This document shows positions 16,025-23,329 of a DNA stretch of 64,000 bases, piece by piece. Within the stretch, counting starts at the first letter, position 1, and each line of letters starts with the position of its first letter. The DNA comes from Micromonospora sp. M71_S20. Its GTDB lineage: Bacteria > Actinomycetota > Actinomycetes > Mycobacteriales > Micromonosporaceae. The notes under the pieces were generated by a model. It was not told the origin of the DNA and did no database searches. It worked only from the letters and a program-made list of their open reading frames with translations. Location of the stretch: contig NZ_RCCV01000001.1 of NCBI RefSeq assembly GCF_003664255.1, positions 2,728,001-2,792,000 on the forward strand, given 5' to 3'. The translations under genes and the position numbers were made by a program.

Positions 16025-16935
16025 GCGAGTCGCCACCCACCACCCCGGTCTGCTACCGGCACCCCGGCCGGGAGACGTACGTGCGGTGCACCCGCTGCGA
16101 CCGGCCGATCTGCCCGGACTGCATGCGGGAGGCGTCGGTCGGGTTCCAGTGCCCGGAGTGCGTGGCGGAGGGACGTCGTAGCGTGCGGCCGGCGCGTACC
16201 GCCTTCGGTGGTGGTGCCGCCGGCCGGCACGGCTACGTCACCAAGGCGCTGATCGCGCTCAACGTGCTGCTGATGCTGCTCTCCATCGCCTCGGACCGGG
16301 GCGGGGACGCGGCGGTCGGCGGCTCCGGCTTCGGCGGCCTGATGGGCGGCAGCACCCCGCTGACCGACTGGGGCTCCGTGCTCGGCGGCGCGATCTTCCC
16401 GGACGGCACGGTCGGCGGCATCGCCGAGGGCGAGTGGTACCGCCTGGTCACCGCGATGTTCCTGCACTACGGCGTGGTCCACCTGCTGCTGAACATGTGG
16501 GCGCTGTGGGTGCTCGGGCGGTCGCTGGAGGCCAGCCTCGGGCCGCTGCGTTTCCTGGCGCTCTACCTGGTCGCCGGGCTGGGCGGGAACGTCGCCGCCT
16601 ACCTGTTCAGCGCGGAGAACCAGCTCACCGCCGGCGCCTCCACGTCGATCTTCGGCCTGTTCGCCGCGCTGGTGGTCATCGAACGGAAGATGGGCCGGGA
16701 CATCTCCCAGGTGCTCCCCGTCCTGGTGATCAACCTGGTCTTCACGTTCACCGTGCCGGGCATCTCGATCCCCGGGCACCTGGGCGGCCTGGTGGTCGGC
16801 GCGCTGCTGGCGCTCGTGTTCGCGTACGCCCCGAGGTCGCGCCGGTCGCTGGTGCAGCTCGCGGGCGTCGCGGTGATCGTGGCGGCGCTGATCGGTCTGG
16901 CCCTGGTCCGCACCGCGGCCATCGTCGGCGGCTGA
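16021..16935 (+). CDS. Rhomboid-family intramembrane serine protease with N-terminal zinc-finger
   Basis: This 304-residue polytopic membrane protease cleaves within membrane segments. An N-terminal B-box-like zinc-binding region has Cys and His pairs (CYRHPG, CTRCDRPICPDCM, CPECV). Six to seven transmembrane helices follow. The catalytic serine is in TAGASTSIFGLF (GAST instead of the common GASG), and the catalytic histidine is in PGHLGGLVVGALL. The LLNMWALW segment is the family's oxyanion/N motif. It lies 94 bases after the cyclophilin gene, as in other actinobacteria. The GTG start forms a GTGA overlap with a short upstream frame. Confidence 0.92.
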   Translation: MSESPPTTPVCYRHPGRETYVRCTRCDRPICPDCMREASVGFQCPECVAEGRRSVRPARTAFGGGAAGRHGYVTKALIALNVLLMLLSIASDRGGDAAVGGSGFGGLMGGSTPLTDWGSVLGGAIFPDGTVGGIAEGEWYRLVTAMFLHYGVVHLLLNMWALWVLGRSLEASLGPLRFLALYLVAGLGGNVAAYLFSAENQLTAGASTSIFGLFAALVVIERKMGRDISQVLPVLVINLVFTFTVPGISIPGHLGGLVVGALLALVFAYAPRSRRSLVQLAGVAVIVAALIGLALVRTAAIVGG

Positions 16936-17009
16936 CCTTCCGCCCGGTCCCCGCCCTCCGGGCGCGGGCCGGCCGGGGCCAACGCCGCCGACCCGGTGCG
17001 CGGGCCCGC

Positions 17010-17438
17010 TCAGTGCGGGCGGGCCTCGTGCAGGGCCTCGGCCACCTCGGCGGGATCCGCGCCGAGGTCGTGGCGGCCGAAGAGGTGCAGCGACTCCCCC
17101 GCGTCGATCTCCAGCAGCTCGCTGGTCAGGCCCCGCCGCGCGCGGCGGTCCACGGTCACCTTCTCGACGGCCGACCAGGGCAGCCGCCGGTGCCCGGCGA
17201 AGCCCCGGACGACGGTGATCCCGTCCGGGTCGACGGCGAGCCGGACGGGCACGATCAGGTCCCGCGCGGCCCAGCCGGCGAGCGCGGCGGCGGTGAGCAC
17301 GGCCAGCGCCAACCGGACCGGGTCGCCCCCGTCGAGGAGCAGGGCCAGCGCGAGCAGCGCGACCGCGCCGGTCAGCTTGAGCGCCGGCAGGGTGGGCGGC
17401 ACCCGCCACTGCCGGGTCGGGGCCGGGTCGGGAGACAT
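17010..17438 (-). CDS. Small bacterial PH-domain membrane protein
   Basis: This protein of about 142 residues has two adjacent N-terminal membrane helices (TGAVALLALALLLDG and ALAVLTAAALAGWAA) followed by a PH-like beta domain (VRLAVDPDGITVVRG, RRLPWSAVEKVTVDRR, LEIDAGESLHLFGRHDLG). This layout is the actinobacterial PH-domain (bPH6-like) family. ATG 17438 is preferred over 17459 because homologous proteins usually open near a MSPDPAP-like tail, though neither start has a clear ribosome binding site. The family's role is not known. The convergent rhomboid gene ends 75 bases away. Confidence 0.75.
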   Translation of the reverse strand: MSPDPAPTRQWRVPPTLPALKLTGAVALLALALLLDGGDPVRLALAVLTAAALAGWAARDLIVPVRLAVDPDGITVVRGFAGHRRLPWSAVEKVTVDRRARRGLTSELLEIDAGESLHLFGRHDLGADPAEVAEALHEARPH

Positions 17439-17526
17439 CCGTTCAGCATGCCAGGGCACCGGGGGAGGACGCCCGGCCCGCCGACGACGTAGGATCGGGG
17501 CCGGCCCAAGTTACCGGGGAGTAGTC

Positions 17527-18699
17527 ATGAGTGACGCAGTCATCGTCGGCGCGGTACGCACCCCGGTGGGGCGGCGCAAGGGCAGCCTGGCCGCCGTGCA
17601 CCCGGTCGATCTCTCGGCGCACGTGCTGCGCGCCCTCGCCGAGCGCACCGGCATCGACCCGGCGCAGGTCGACGACGTGGTCTGGGGCTGCGTCTCCCAG
17701 GTCGGCGACCAGTCGTGGAACGTCGCCCGCAACGGCGTGCTCGCCGCCGGCTGGCCCGAGTCGGTGCCCGGCACCACGCTCGACCGGCAGTGCGGCTCCA
17801 GCCAGCAGGCCCTGCACTTCGCCGCCGCCACCGTCCTCTCCGGCCAGGCCGACCTGGTCGTCGCCGGTGGCGTCGAGTCGATGACCCGGGTCGCGATGGG
17901 CTCCAGCGTGGCCGGCGGGTCGCCCTTCAGCGACCAGCTGCGCGACCGCTACCGCGGCGTCGAGGGCTTCGCCGACGACGCGCCGCTGCCGTTCAACCAG
18001 GGCGTCGGGGCGGAGCTGATCGCCGAGCGCTGGCGCCTGTCCCGCACGCAGCTCGACGAGTTCGCCCTCGCCAGCCACGAGAAGGCCGCCGCCGCGCAGG
18101 ACGCCGGTGCCTTCGACGCCGAGATCGCCCCGGTCGCCCTGGCCGACGGCGGCAAGTTCGCCGCCGACGAGGGCATCCGGCGGGACACCTCGCTGGAGAA
18201 GCTCGGCGAGCTGGCCACCCCGTTCCGCGCCGACGGGGTCGTCACCGCCGGCTCCGCGTCGCAGATCTCCGACGGCGCGGCGGCGCTCGCCGTCACCACC
18301 AGCGAGTGGGCCAGCCGGCACGGCCTGCGCCCGCTGGCGCGCGTGCACACCGCCGTCGTCGCCGCCGACGACCCCGTCACCATGCTCACCGCGCCCATCC
18401 CGGCCACCGCGAAGGCGCTGCGCCGCGCGGGGCTGGGCATCGAGGAGATCGGGGTGTACGAGGTGAACGAGGCGTTCGCGCCGGTGCCGCTGGCCTGGCT
18501 GGCGGAGACCGAGGCGGACCCGGAGCGGCTCAACCCGCGCGGCGGCGCCATCGCCCTCGGCCACCCGCTCGGCGGGTCCGGCGCCCGGATCATGTGCACC
18601 ATGCTCGCCCACATGCGGGACAACGACATCCGCTACGGCCTCCAGACGATGTGCGAGGGCGGCGGCATGGCCAACGCGACCATCGTCGAGCTGCTGTAG
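17527..18699 (+). CDS. Acetyl-CoA C-acyltransferase (thiolase)
   Basis: This 390-residue thiolase interconverts 3-ketoacyl-CoA with acetyl-CoA and a shortened acyl-CoA in fatty acid or steroid-type degradation. The acylated Cys89 is in TTLDRQCGSSQQALH. The histidine is in GGAIALGHPLGGSGARI, and the second catalytic cysteine is in MCEGGGMANAT. NEAFAPVPLAW is the conserved NEAF motif. TAGGAT at 17490-17495 and GGGGAG before ATG 17527 give a plausible promoter and ribosome binding site. It is not next to other beta-oxidation genes. Confidence 0.94.
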   Translation: MSDAVIVGAVRTPVGRRKGSLAAVHPVDLSAHVLRALAERTGIDPAQVDDVVWGCVSQVGDQSWNVARNGVLAAGWPESVPGTTLDRQCGSSQQALHFAAATVLSGQADLVVAGGVESMTRVAMGSSVAGGSPFSDQLRDRYRGVEGFADDAPLPFNQGVGAELIAERWRLSRTQLDEFALASHEKAAAAQDAGAFDAEIAPVALADGGKFAADEGIRRDTSLEKLGELATPFRADGVVTAGSASQISDGAAALAVTTSEWASRHGLRPLARVHTAVVAADDPVTMLTAPIPATAKALRRAGLGIEEIGVYEVNEAFAPVPLAWLAETEADPERLNPRGGAIALGHPLGGSGARIMCTMLAHMRDNDIRYGLQTMCEGGGMANATIVELL

Positions 18700-18751
18700 C
18701 GGGCGGGAAAACTCCTGGCCCCGTGGCGGGGCGGCGGCTAGGTTGCCGGGC

Positions 18752-19753
18752 GTGACCGACGCCGCCGCCCCCCGCGCCGACTGGGCCGACCCGCACTGGC
18801 GGGAGACCGCCCTCGACTGGATCGGCGAGCAACTCGGTCGGCACGGCCGCCGGGTCGTCGGGCCGGTCGAGCCACGGGTCCGGCCCTGGTCGCTGGTCTG
18901 GCGGGTGCCGACCGACGCCGGGGACGTCTGGTTCAAGGCGAACAACCCCGGCACCCGGCACGAGGCCGCGCTGCTGGCCGCGTTGGCCCGGCTCGCCCCC
19001 GACCGGGTGCTCGACCCGGTCGCCGTGGACGCCGAGCGCGGCTGGTCCCTGCTGCCCGACGGCGGCCGGACGCTGCGCGACGCGTTGGGCGGCGACCGGA
19101 GCCTGCTGAGCCGCTGGGAGCGGGTCCTGCCCGAGTACGCGCACCTCCAGCGCGCGGTCGCGCCCCGGGCCGGCGAACTGCTCGCCCTCGGCGTGCCCGA
19201 CCACCGGCCGGAGGTGCTGCCGGAGCTGTTCGAGGCGCTGCTGGACGACGAGGAGTCGCTGCTGCTCGGGGCGGAGGACGGGCTCACCGCCGAGGCGTAC
19301 GGGCGGCTGCGCGCCCACCGGTCCGCCTTCGCCGAGGACTGCCGGCGACTGGCCGCGTCGGGTCTCGCGCCGACCGTCCAGCACGACGACCTGCACGACG
19401 GCAACGTGTTCGTGGCCGGCGACGGGCACCGCTTCTTCGACTGGGGCGACGCCTCGGTGGCCCACCCGTTCGGCACCCTGCTGGTGACGCTCAACTCGGT
19501 CGCGGACGGGTTCGGGCTGCCCGACGGCGACCCGGCGCTGGCGTGGCTGCGCGACGCCTACCTGGAGCCGTGGTCGGACGGGCACGACCGGGCGACGCTG
19601 CGCGAGGCGGCCCGCCTGGCCGTCCGCGTCACCCGGGTCAGCCGGGCGCTCTCGTGGCGCCGCGCCCTTCCGATCGCCGACCCGACCCGGGCGGAGTACG
19701 CCGCCGCGGTGCCGGGCTGGTTGCAGGAACTGTTCGCGCCGGATCCGGTCTGA
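18752..19753 (+). CDS. Aminoglycoside-phosphotransferase-like kinase
   Basis: This 333-residue protein of the APH/choline kinase fold has the Brenner motif VQHDDLHDGNVF (catalytic Asp) and the metal-binding FFDWGDASVAHPFG. The N-lobe lysine is probably in DVWFKANNPG. These proteins phosphorylate small molecules; antibiotic resistance is not implied by the fold alone. TAGGTT at 18739-18744, eight bases before GTG 18752, suggests a leaderless mRNA. It is 52 bases downstream of the thiolase gene. Confidence 0.85.
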   Translation: MTDAAAPRADWADPHWRETALDWIGEQLGRHGRRVVGPVEPRVRPWSLVWRVPTDAGDVWFKANNPGTRHEAALLAALARLAPDRVLDPVAVDAERGWSLLPDGGRTLRDALGGDRSLLSRWERVLPEYAHLQRAVAPRAGELLALGVPDHRPEVLPELFEALLDDEESLLLGAEDGLTAEAYGRLRAHRSAFAEDCRRLAASGLAPTVQHDDLHDGNVFVAGDGHRFFDWGDASVAHPFGTLLVTLNSVADGFGLPDGDPALAWLRDAYLEPWSDGHDRATLREAARLAVRVTRVSRALSWRRALPIADPTRAEYAAAVPGWLQELFAPDPV

Positions 19754-19892
19754 GCCGACGCGGCGACTCCTGTCGACCGGCCCTCCGGCGGCCGGCGCCG
19801 AAGCCGGACAGGCGGTGCGACGCACGCGCGTGGAAGTTCCAAAATTCCGGCGTGACCCACGTCACCCCAGGTCGCGCCTCGTTGGGCAGGGC

Positions 19893-20405
19893 ATGGACGT
19901 CTTCTCCCGAACGTTCCTCCCGGCCGCCTCCGAGGCCGGGCTGGCGGTGCAGACCGTCACCCGGCACATGCCGGTCTTCCGACGCTGCGTCGGTTCCGGC
20001 GACGCCACCATCCTCGTCACCCGGTGCGCCCGGCCGGACCGCCCGATGGCCGGCGAGTACCTGCTCCTGCTGACCCACCGACGGCTGGTCGTCACCCAGC
20101 AGACCCGCGTGCTGCACCGGCTGCGCCTGCACCTCAACACGGAACTGCGGGAGCTCAGCAACGTCACCTGGAGCCCCGACCCGCGCCTGCAGTCGGTCGA
20201 GATGGCCGCCACCGCGATCGACGGGATCCGCGAGCGGTTCCTCATCCGCACCCGCCACCCGAAGCAGGTGTGGCAGCTCGACGCCCTGCTCAACCACGCC
20301 TTCCGGACCCGGCTGCGGACGCCCCGGGAGCGGCTCGTCGCCACCATCGGCGAGGCCCCGCCGGTCGCGCGGCCCGTCGCCTTCCGCCCCGCCGTGGTGC
20401 GCTGA
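19893..20405 (+). CDS. Uncharacterised PH-like protein of 170 residues
   Basis: I do not recognise the family. The protein opens MDVFSRTFLPAASEAGLAVQ. It contains alternating strands (DATILVTRCARPD, EYLLLLTHRRLVVTQQTR, RLRLHLNTELRELSNVTW) and a final helix QVWQLDALLNHAFRTRL. The pattern resembles a PH-like beta barrel closed by a helix. No signal peptide or membrane segment is visible. The start codon is the first plausible ATG, with only a weak GGGCAGG upstream. It precedes the two-component system but is probably a separate unit. Confidence 0.6.
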   Translation: MDVFSRTFLPAASEAGLAVQTVTRHMPVFRRCVGSGDATILVTRCARPDRPMAGEYLLLLTHRRLVVTQQTRVLHRLRLHLNTELRELSNVTWSPDPRLQSVEMAATAIDGIRERFLIRTRHPKQVWQLDALLNHAFRTRLRTPRERLVATIGEAPPVARPVAFRPAVVR

Positions 20406-20413
20406 CCGTCTTC

Positions 20414-20431
20414 TTACCGAACCCGAACATC
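20414..20431 (+). promoter_or_regulatory. Box 1 of a repeated 18-bp element upstream of the response regulator gene
   Basis: TTACCGAACCCGAACATC includes a tandem CCGAAC hexamer, as expected for OmpR-type direct-repeat binding. An almost identical element (16 of 18 positions) lies at 22556-22573, before the lipoprotein gene. In both places CTGACC follows 2-3 bases after the box and a candidate -10 starts about 30 bases past it. It is probably the autoregulatory site of the regulator encoded just downstream. Confidence 0.5.
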
Positions 20432-20473
20432 CGCTGACCGTCGCGGCGGCACCGGGTCGGCAATCATGGGCCG

Positions 20474-21166
20474 GTGACCGTCGACGCCGCGCCCCGCGGG
20501 CTCGTCCTCGTGGTGGAGGACGAGCCGGCCATCGCCGACCTGGTCCGGCTCTACCTGACCCGGGACGGCTTCGGCGTACACCTGGAAAGGGACGGGGCGG
20601 CCGGGCTGGCCGCCGCCCGCCGCCTGCGCCCGGTGGCCTGCGTCCTCGACATCGCGCTGCCCGCCCTGACCGGCACCGAGGTCTGCCGGCGCCTGCGCGA
20701 GGCCGGCGACTGGACGCCGGTCATCTTCCTCACCGCCCGCGACGACGAGGTGGACCGCGTCGTCGGGCTGGAACTGGGGGCGGACGACTACGTCACCAAG
20801 CCGTTCAGCCCCCGCGAACTGGTCGCCCGGGTGCGGGCGGTGCTGCGACGCACCGCCGGGACGCCCGAGGGCACGGGCCTGCCCCGGGTCGTCGGCGCGG
20901 TGGCTCTCGACCCGACCCGCCGCACGGTGACCGTCGCGGGCACCCCGGTCCAGCTCACCTCCACCGAGTTCGACCTGCTGGCGCACCTGATGGCCCGACC
21001 GGGCCGGGTCTTCACCAGGGAGGAGCTGCTCGCCGGGGTCTGGGGGTACGCGGCGCACGCCGGCACCCGGACCGTCGACGTGCACGTCGCACAGGTCCGG
21101 GCGAAGCTGGGCGCGGCCGGCGTGATCCGCACCCACCGGGGCGTCGGGTACTCCGCCGATGGCTGA
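20474..21166 (+). CDS. OmpR/PhoB-family response regulator
   Basis: The regulator has 230 residues. The receiver domain has acidic residues in VVEDEPAIADL, phospho-Asp in CVLDIALPAL, Thr in FLTARDDE and Lys in DDYVTKPFSPREL. The C-terminal winged helix has LTSTEFDLLAHLMARPGRVF, REELLAGVWG, RTVDVHVAQVRAKLG and THRGVGYS. The GTG start lacks a strong ribosome binding site, and AATCAT six bases upstream suggests a leaderless transcript. It overlaps the kinase gene by 8 bases. The 18-bp box upstream, and its copy before the lipoprotein gene, suggest that it controls itself and that lipoprotein. Confidence 0.93.
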   Translation: MTVDAAPRGLVLVVEDEPAIADLVRLYLTRDGFGVHLERDGAAGLAAARRLRPVACVLDIALPALTGTEVCRRLREAGDWTPVIFLTARDDEVDRVVGLELGADDYVTKPFSPRELVARVRAVLRRTAGTPEGTGLPRVVGAVALDPTRRTVTVAGTPVQLTSTEFDLLAHLMARPGRVFTREELLAGVWGYAAHAGTRTVDVHVAQVRAKLGAAGVIRTHRGVGYSADG

Positions 21167-22580
21167 GCCGACCGTCGCGCCGCCGTCGGCGCCGCGGCAC
21201 CGTCCCGGCCGGACGCTGACGTCCCGCGCGGTGCTGGTCACCTGCGCGGTCGCCCTGGTCTCGGTGCTGGTCACCGCGATCGTCGCGGTGCCCCTGGCGG
21301 TACGCGGCGTGGAACGACGCGACCAGGAGGCGCTGGCCGCCCAGGCCCGGCTCGCGGCCGAGGTGCTGCGCCCCAGGCTGGAGACCGGGCGGACCGCCGA
21401 CGAGGAGCGGATCGTCCGGCAGCTGAACGCCCAGGGCGTCGACGCGTACCTCGTCCGGGGCGGGGTGGCCGAGCGCCCCGGCCTGCCGCCGCGGGTGGTG
21501 CGGCGCGTCGCCGAGGGGCGCAACGTGTCGACCCGCCGTCCGCTCGACGGGCGGCGCACGCTGATCGAGGGACGCGCCCTGCCCGGCGGCAACGGGGTGG
21601 TGCTGACCCGCTCCCGGCCCACCGCGCCGTGGCGGCAGGTGGTGCCCAGCCTCTGGCTGCCGCTGCTGGCCGGGCTCGCCGCCGGGGTGGTCGCCGGGCT
21701 GCTGCTCGCCCGCCGGCTGGCCCGACCGATCCGGCGTGCCGCCGACGCCGCCGCCCGGCTGCGCGCCGGGGACCGGGCGGTGCGCGTGCCGGTGGAGCCG
21801 CCCGACGAGGTGGCCGACCTGGCGTACGCGCTGAACGGGCTGGCCGCCGCGCTGGCCACGAGCGAGGGCCGGCAGCGGGAGTTCCTGCTCTCCGTCTCGC
21901 ACGAGCTGCGCACCCCGCTGACCGCGATCCGGGGCTACGCCGAGGCACTGGCCGACGGGGTGATCGGGCCGGTGGACGCGCCCGACGCGGGTCGTACCGT
22001 GCTCGCGGAGGCGCAGCACCTGGACCGGCTGGTCAGCGACCTGCTGGCGTTGGCCCGGCTGGAGGCCGCCGACTTCCCGCTCGAACCGGTGCCGGTGGAC
22101 CTCGCCCGGCTGGCCGCCGACGCGGGCCGGACCTGGGCCGACCGGTGCGCGAAGGTGGGGGTGCCGTTCCGCGCGGAGGTCCCGGACGCGCCGGTGCCGG
22201 CGTACACCGATCCGGGGCGCATCCGGCAGGTGGTGGACGGGCTGCTGGAGAACGCGCTGCGGGTCGTACCGCCGGGGGCGCCGATCGTGCTCGCGGTCCG
22301 GGCGGCCGGCGCGGACCCGCTGGCGGGCGGCGTCGTCGAGGTCCGCGACGGCGGACCGGGCTTCACCGACGACGACCTGGCGGTCGCCTTCGAGCGCGGC
22401 GCCCTGCACCAGCGCTACCGGGGGGTGCGCAAGGTCGGCACCGGGTTGGGGCTGGCGCTCGCCGCCGGCCTGGTCCGCCGGCTCGGCGGGGAGATCGCGG
22501 CCGGGCACGCGCCGGAGGGCGGCGCCGCGTTCACGGTCCGGCTGCCGCCGGATCCTTACCTGACCCGAACATCGGTCTGA
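21159..22580 (+). CDS. HAMP-containing sensor histidine kinase
   Basis: This 473-residue inner-membrane kinase pairs with the OmpR-type regulator it overlaps. The first membrane helix is AVLVTCAVALVSVLVTAIVA. An extracytoplasmic sensor of about 110 residues follows, then the second helix LWLPLLAGLAAGVVAGLLLA and a HAMP linker (RRLARPIRRAADAAARLRAG). The HisKA phospho-His is in LSVSHELRTPLTAIRGY. The ATPase domain has GLLENALRVV, DGGPGFTDDDL and GTGLGLALAAGLV. The last codons overlap box 2 of the repeated operator-like element. The signal is unknown; the following lipoprotein may act as sensor partner or target. Confidence 0.93.
   Translation: MAEPTVAPPSAPRHRPGRTLTSRAVLVTCAVALVSVLVTAIVAVPLAVRGVERRDQEALAAQARLAAEVLRPRLETGRTADEERIVRQLNAQGVDAYLVRGGVAERPGLPPRVVRRVAEGRNVSTRRPLDGRRTLIEGRALPGGNGVVLTRSRPTAPWRQVVPSLWLPLLAGLAAGVVAGLLLARRLARPIRRAADAAARLRAGDRAVRVPVEPPDEVADLAYALNGLAAALATSEGRQREFLLSVSHELRTPLTAIRGYAEALADGVIGPVDAPDAGRTVLAEAQHLDRLVSDLLALARLEAADFPLEPVPVDLARLAADAGRTWADRCAKVGVPFRAEVPDAPVPAYTDPGRIRQVVDGLLENALRVVPPGAPIVLAVRAAGADPLAGGVVEVRDGGPGFTDDDLAVAFERGALHQRYRGVRKVGTGLGLALAAGLVRRLGGEIAAGHAPEGGAAFTVRLPPDPYLTRTSV
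22556..22573 (+). promoter_or_regulatory. Box 2 of the repeated 18-bp element upstream of the lipoprotein gene
   Basis: TTACCTGACCCGAACATC differs from box 1 (20414-20431) only at two adjacent positions. It lies inside the last codons of the kinase gene, 63 bases before the lipoprotein start. CTGACC follows at 22577-22582, as at box 1. A second promoter serving the lipoprotein gene is likely here. Confidence 0.5.
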
Positions 22581-22635
22581 CCCTCCGCTCGCCGGTCGGC
22601 GGGAGGCTGGGGCTCCACGGACGAGAGGGAGACTC

Positions 22636-23226
22636 ATGGCACGTTGGGGAATCGCCACCACCACGCTGCTCGCGGCGGTCGCGCTCGGCGTCGGCGGATG
22701 CGGCGCCGCCGGGCCGGCCGGTCAGCCGGCCCGGGAGACCGCCGTCGAGGTCGCCGCGGCGCTGGGCGCGGAGGGGCAGGCGCTGGCCGCGCTGGGCTTC
22801 GACACCGGCGACCTGGACGTCGAGCCGCTGGCCGCACCCGCCTCGCCGGAGGCGTCGCCGGGCGCGGCCGGGGAGAAGCGGCGGGAGCGCGCGGAGGAGC
22901 GCCGCGAGCGCCGGCAGGCCCGGGTGCTGCTGCGTCGGGACGCCCTGCACGGCGAGGCCGTGGTGCGGACGAAGGACGGCGGTACGCGGACCGTCGCCGT
23001 GCAGCGGGGTGAGGTGACCGCCGTCGACGGCGACTCGATGACCGTGAAGTCCGCCGACGGCTTCACCATGACCTGGACCTTCGGCGACAAGCTGCGCGTC
23101 GTGGAGCGTCGCACGACGATCCGGTCCGCCGACGTCAAGGTCGGCACGACCGTCGGCGTGGCCGGTGCCAAGGAGGGCGACGGCGGGGTCGCCCGCCTGA
23201 TCGTCGTGCCGGCCCGGCAGAAGTAG
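22636..23226 (+). CDS. Secreted lipoprotein downstream of a two-component system
   Basis: This 196-residue protein has a lipoprotein signal (TTTLLAAVALGVGGCGAAG; lipidated Cys in VGGC), so it is exported and anchored to the outer face of the membrane. A charged helix RRERAEERRERRQARVLL follows. The C-terminal half forms a beta-rich OB-like domain with GEVTAVDGDSMTVKSADG and VKVGTTVGVAG, similar to DUF5666-type domains. GAGGGAG precedes ATG 22636. Position and the shared 18-bp box indicate control by the upstream two-component system. Its biochemical role is unknown. Confidence 0.8.
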   Translation: MARWGIATTTLLAAVALGVGGCGAAGPAGQPARETAVEVAAALGAEGQALAALGFDTGDLDVEPLAAPASPEASPGAAGEKRRERAEERRERRQARVLLRRDALHGEAVVRTKDGGTRTVAVQRGEVTAVDGDSMTVKSADGFTMTWTFGDKLRVVERRTTIRSADVKVGTTVGVAGAKEGDGGVARLIVVPARQK

Positions 23227-23273
23227 GTGGGGTGTGACCCGTCGGCGACGGCGGGCCGCACCACGCCGTCGGT

Positions 23274-23313
23274 GTGAGCGGTGCCGCCCCCGGGGGAGGG
23301 CGGCACCGCTCAC
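23274..23313. terminator. Perfect 16-bp hairpin, bidirectional terminator
   Basis: GTGAGCGGTGCCGCCC (23274-23289) is perfectly inverted at 23298-23313 around an 8-base loop. It separates the convergent lipoprotein and esterase genes. Confidence 0.75.
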
Positions 23314-23329
23314 GCGGGGAGGGCCGAAC

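Noticed and set aside
17443..19494. 683-codon minus-strand frame opposite thiolase and phosphotransferase genes
   Set aside because: Antisense to two well-supported enzymes; Ser/Arg/Gln-rich shadow translation.
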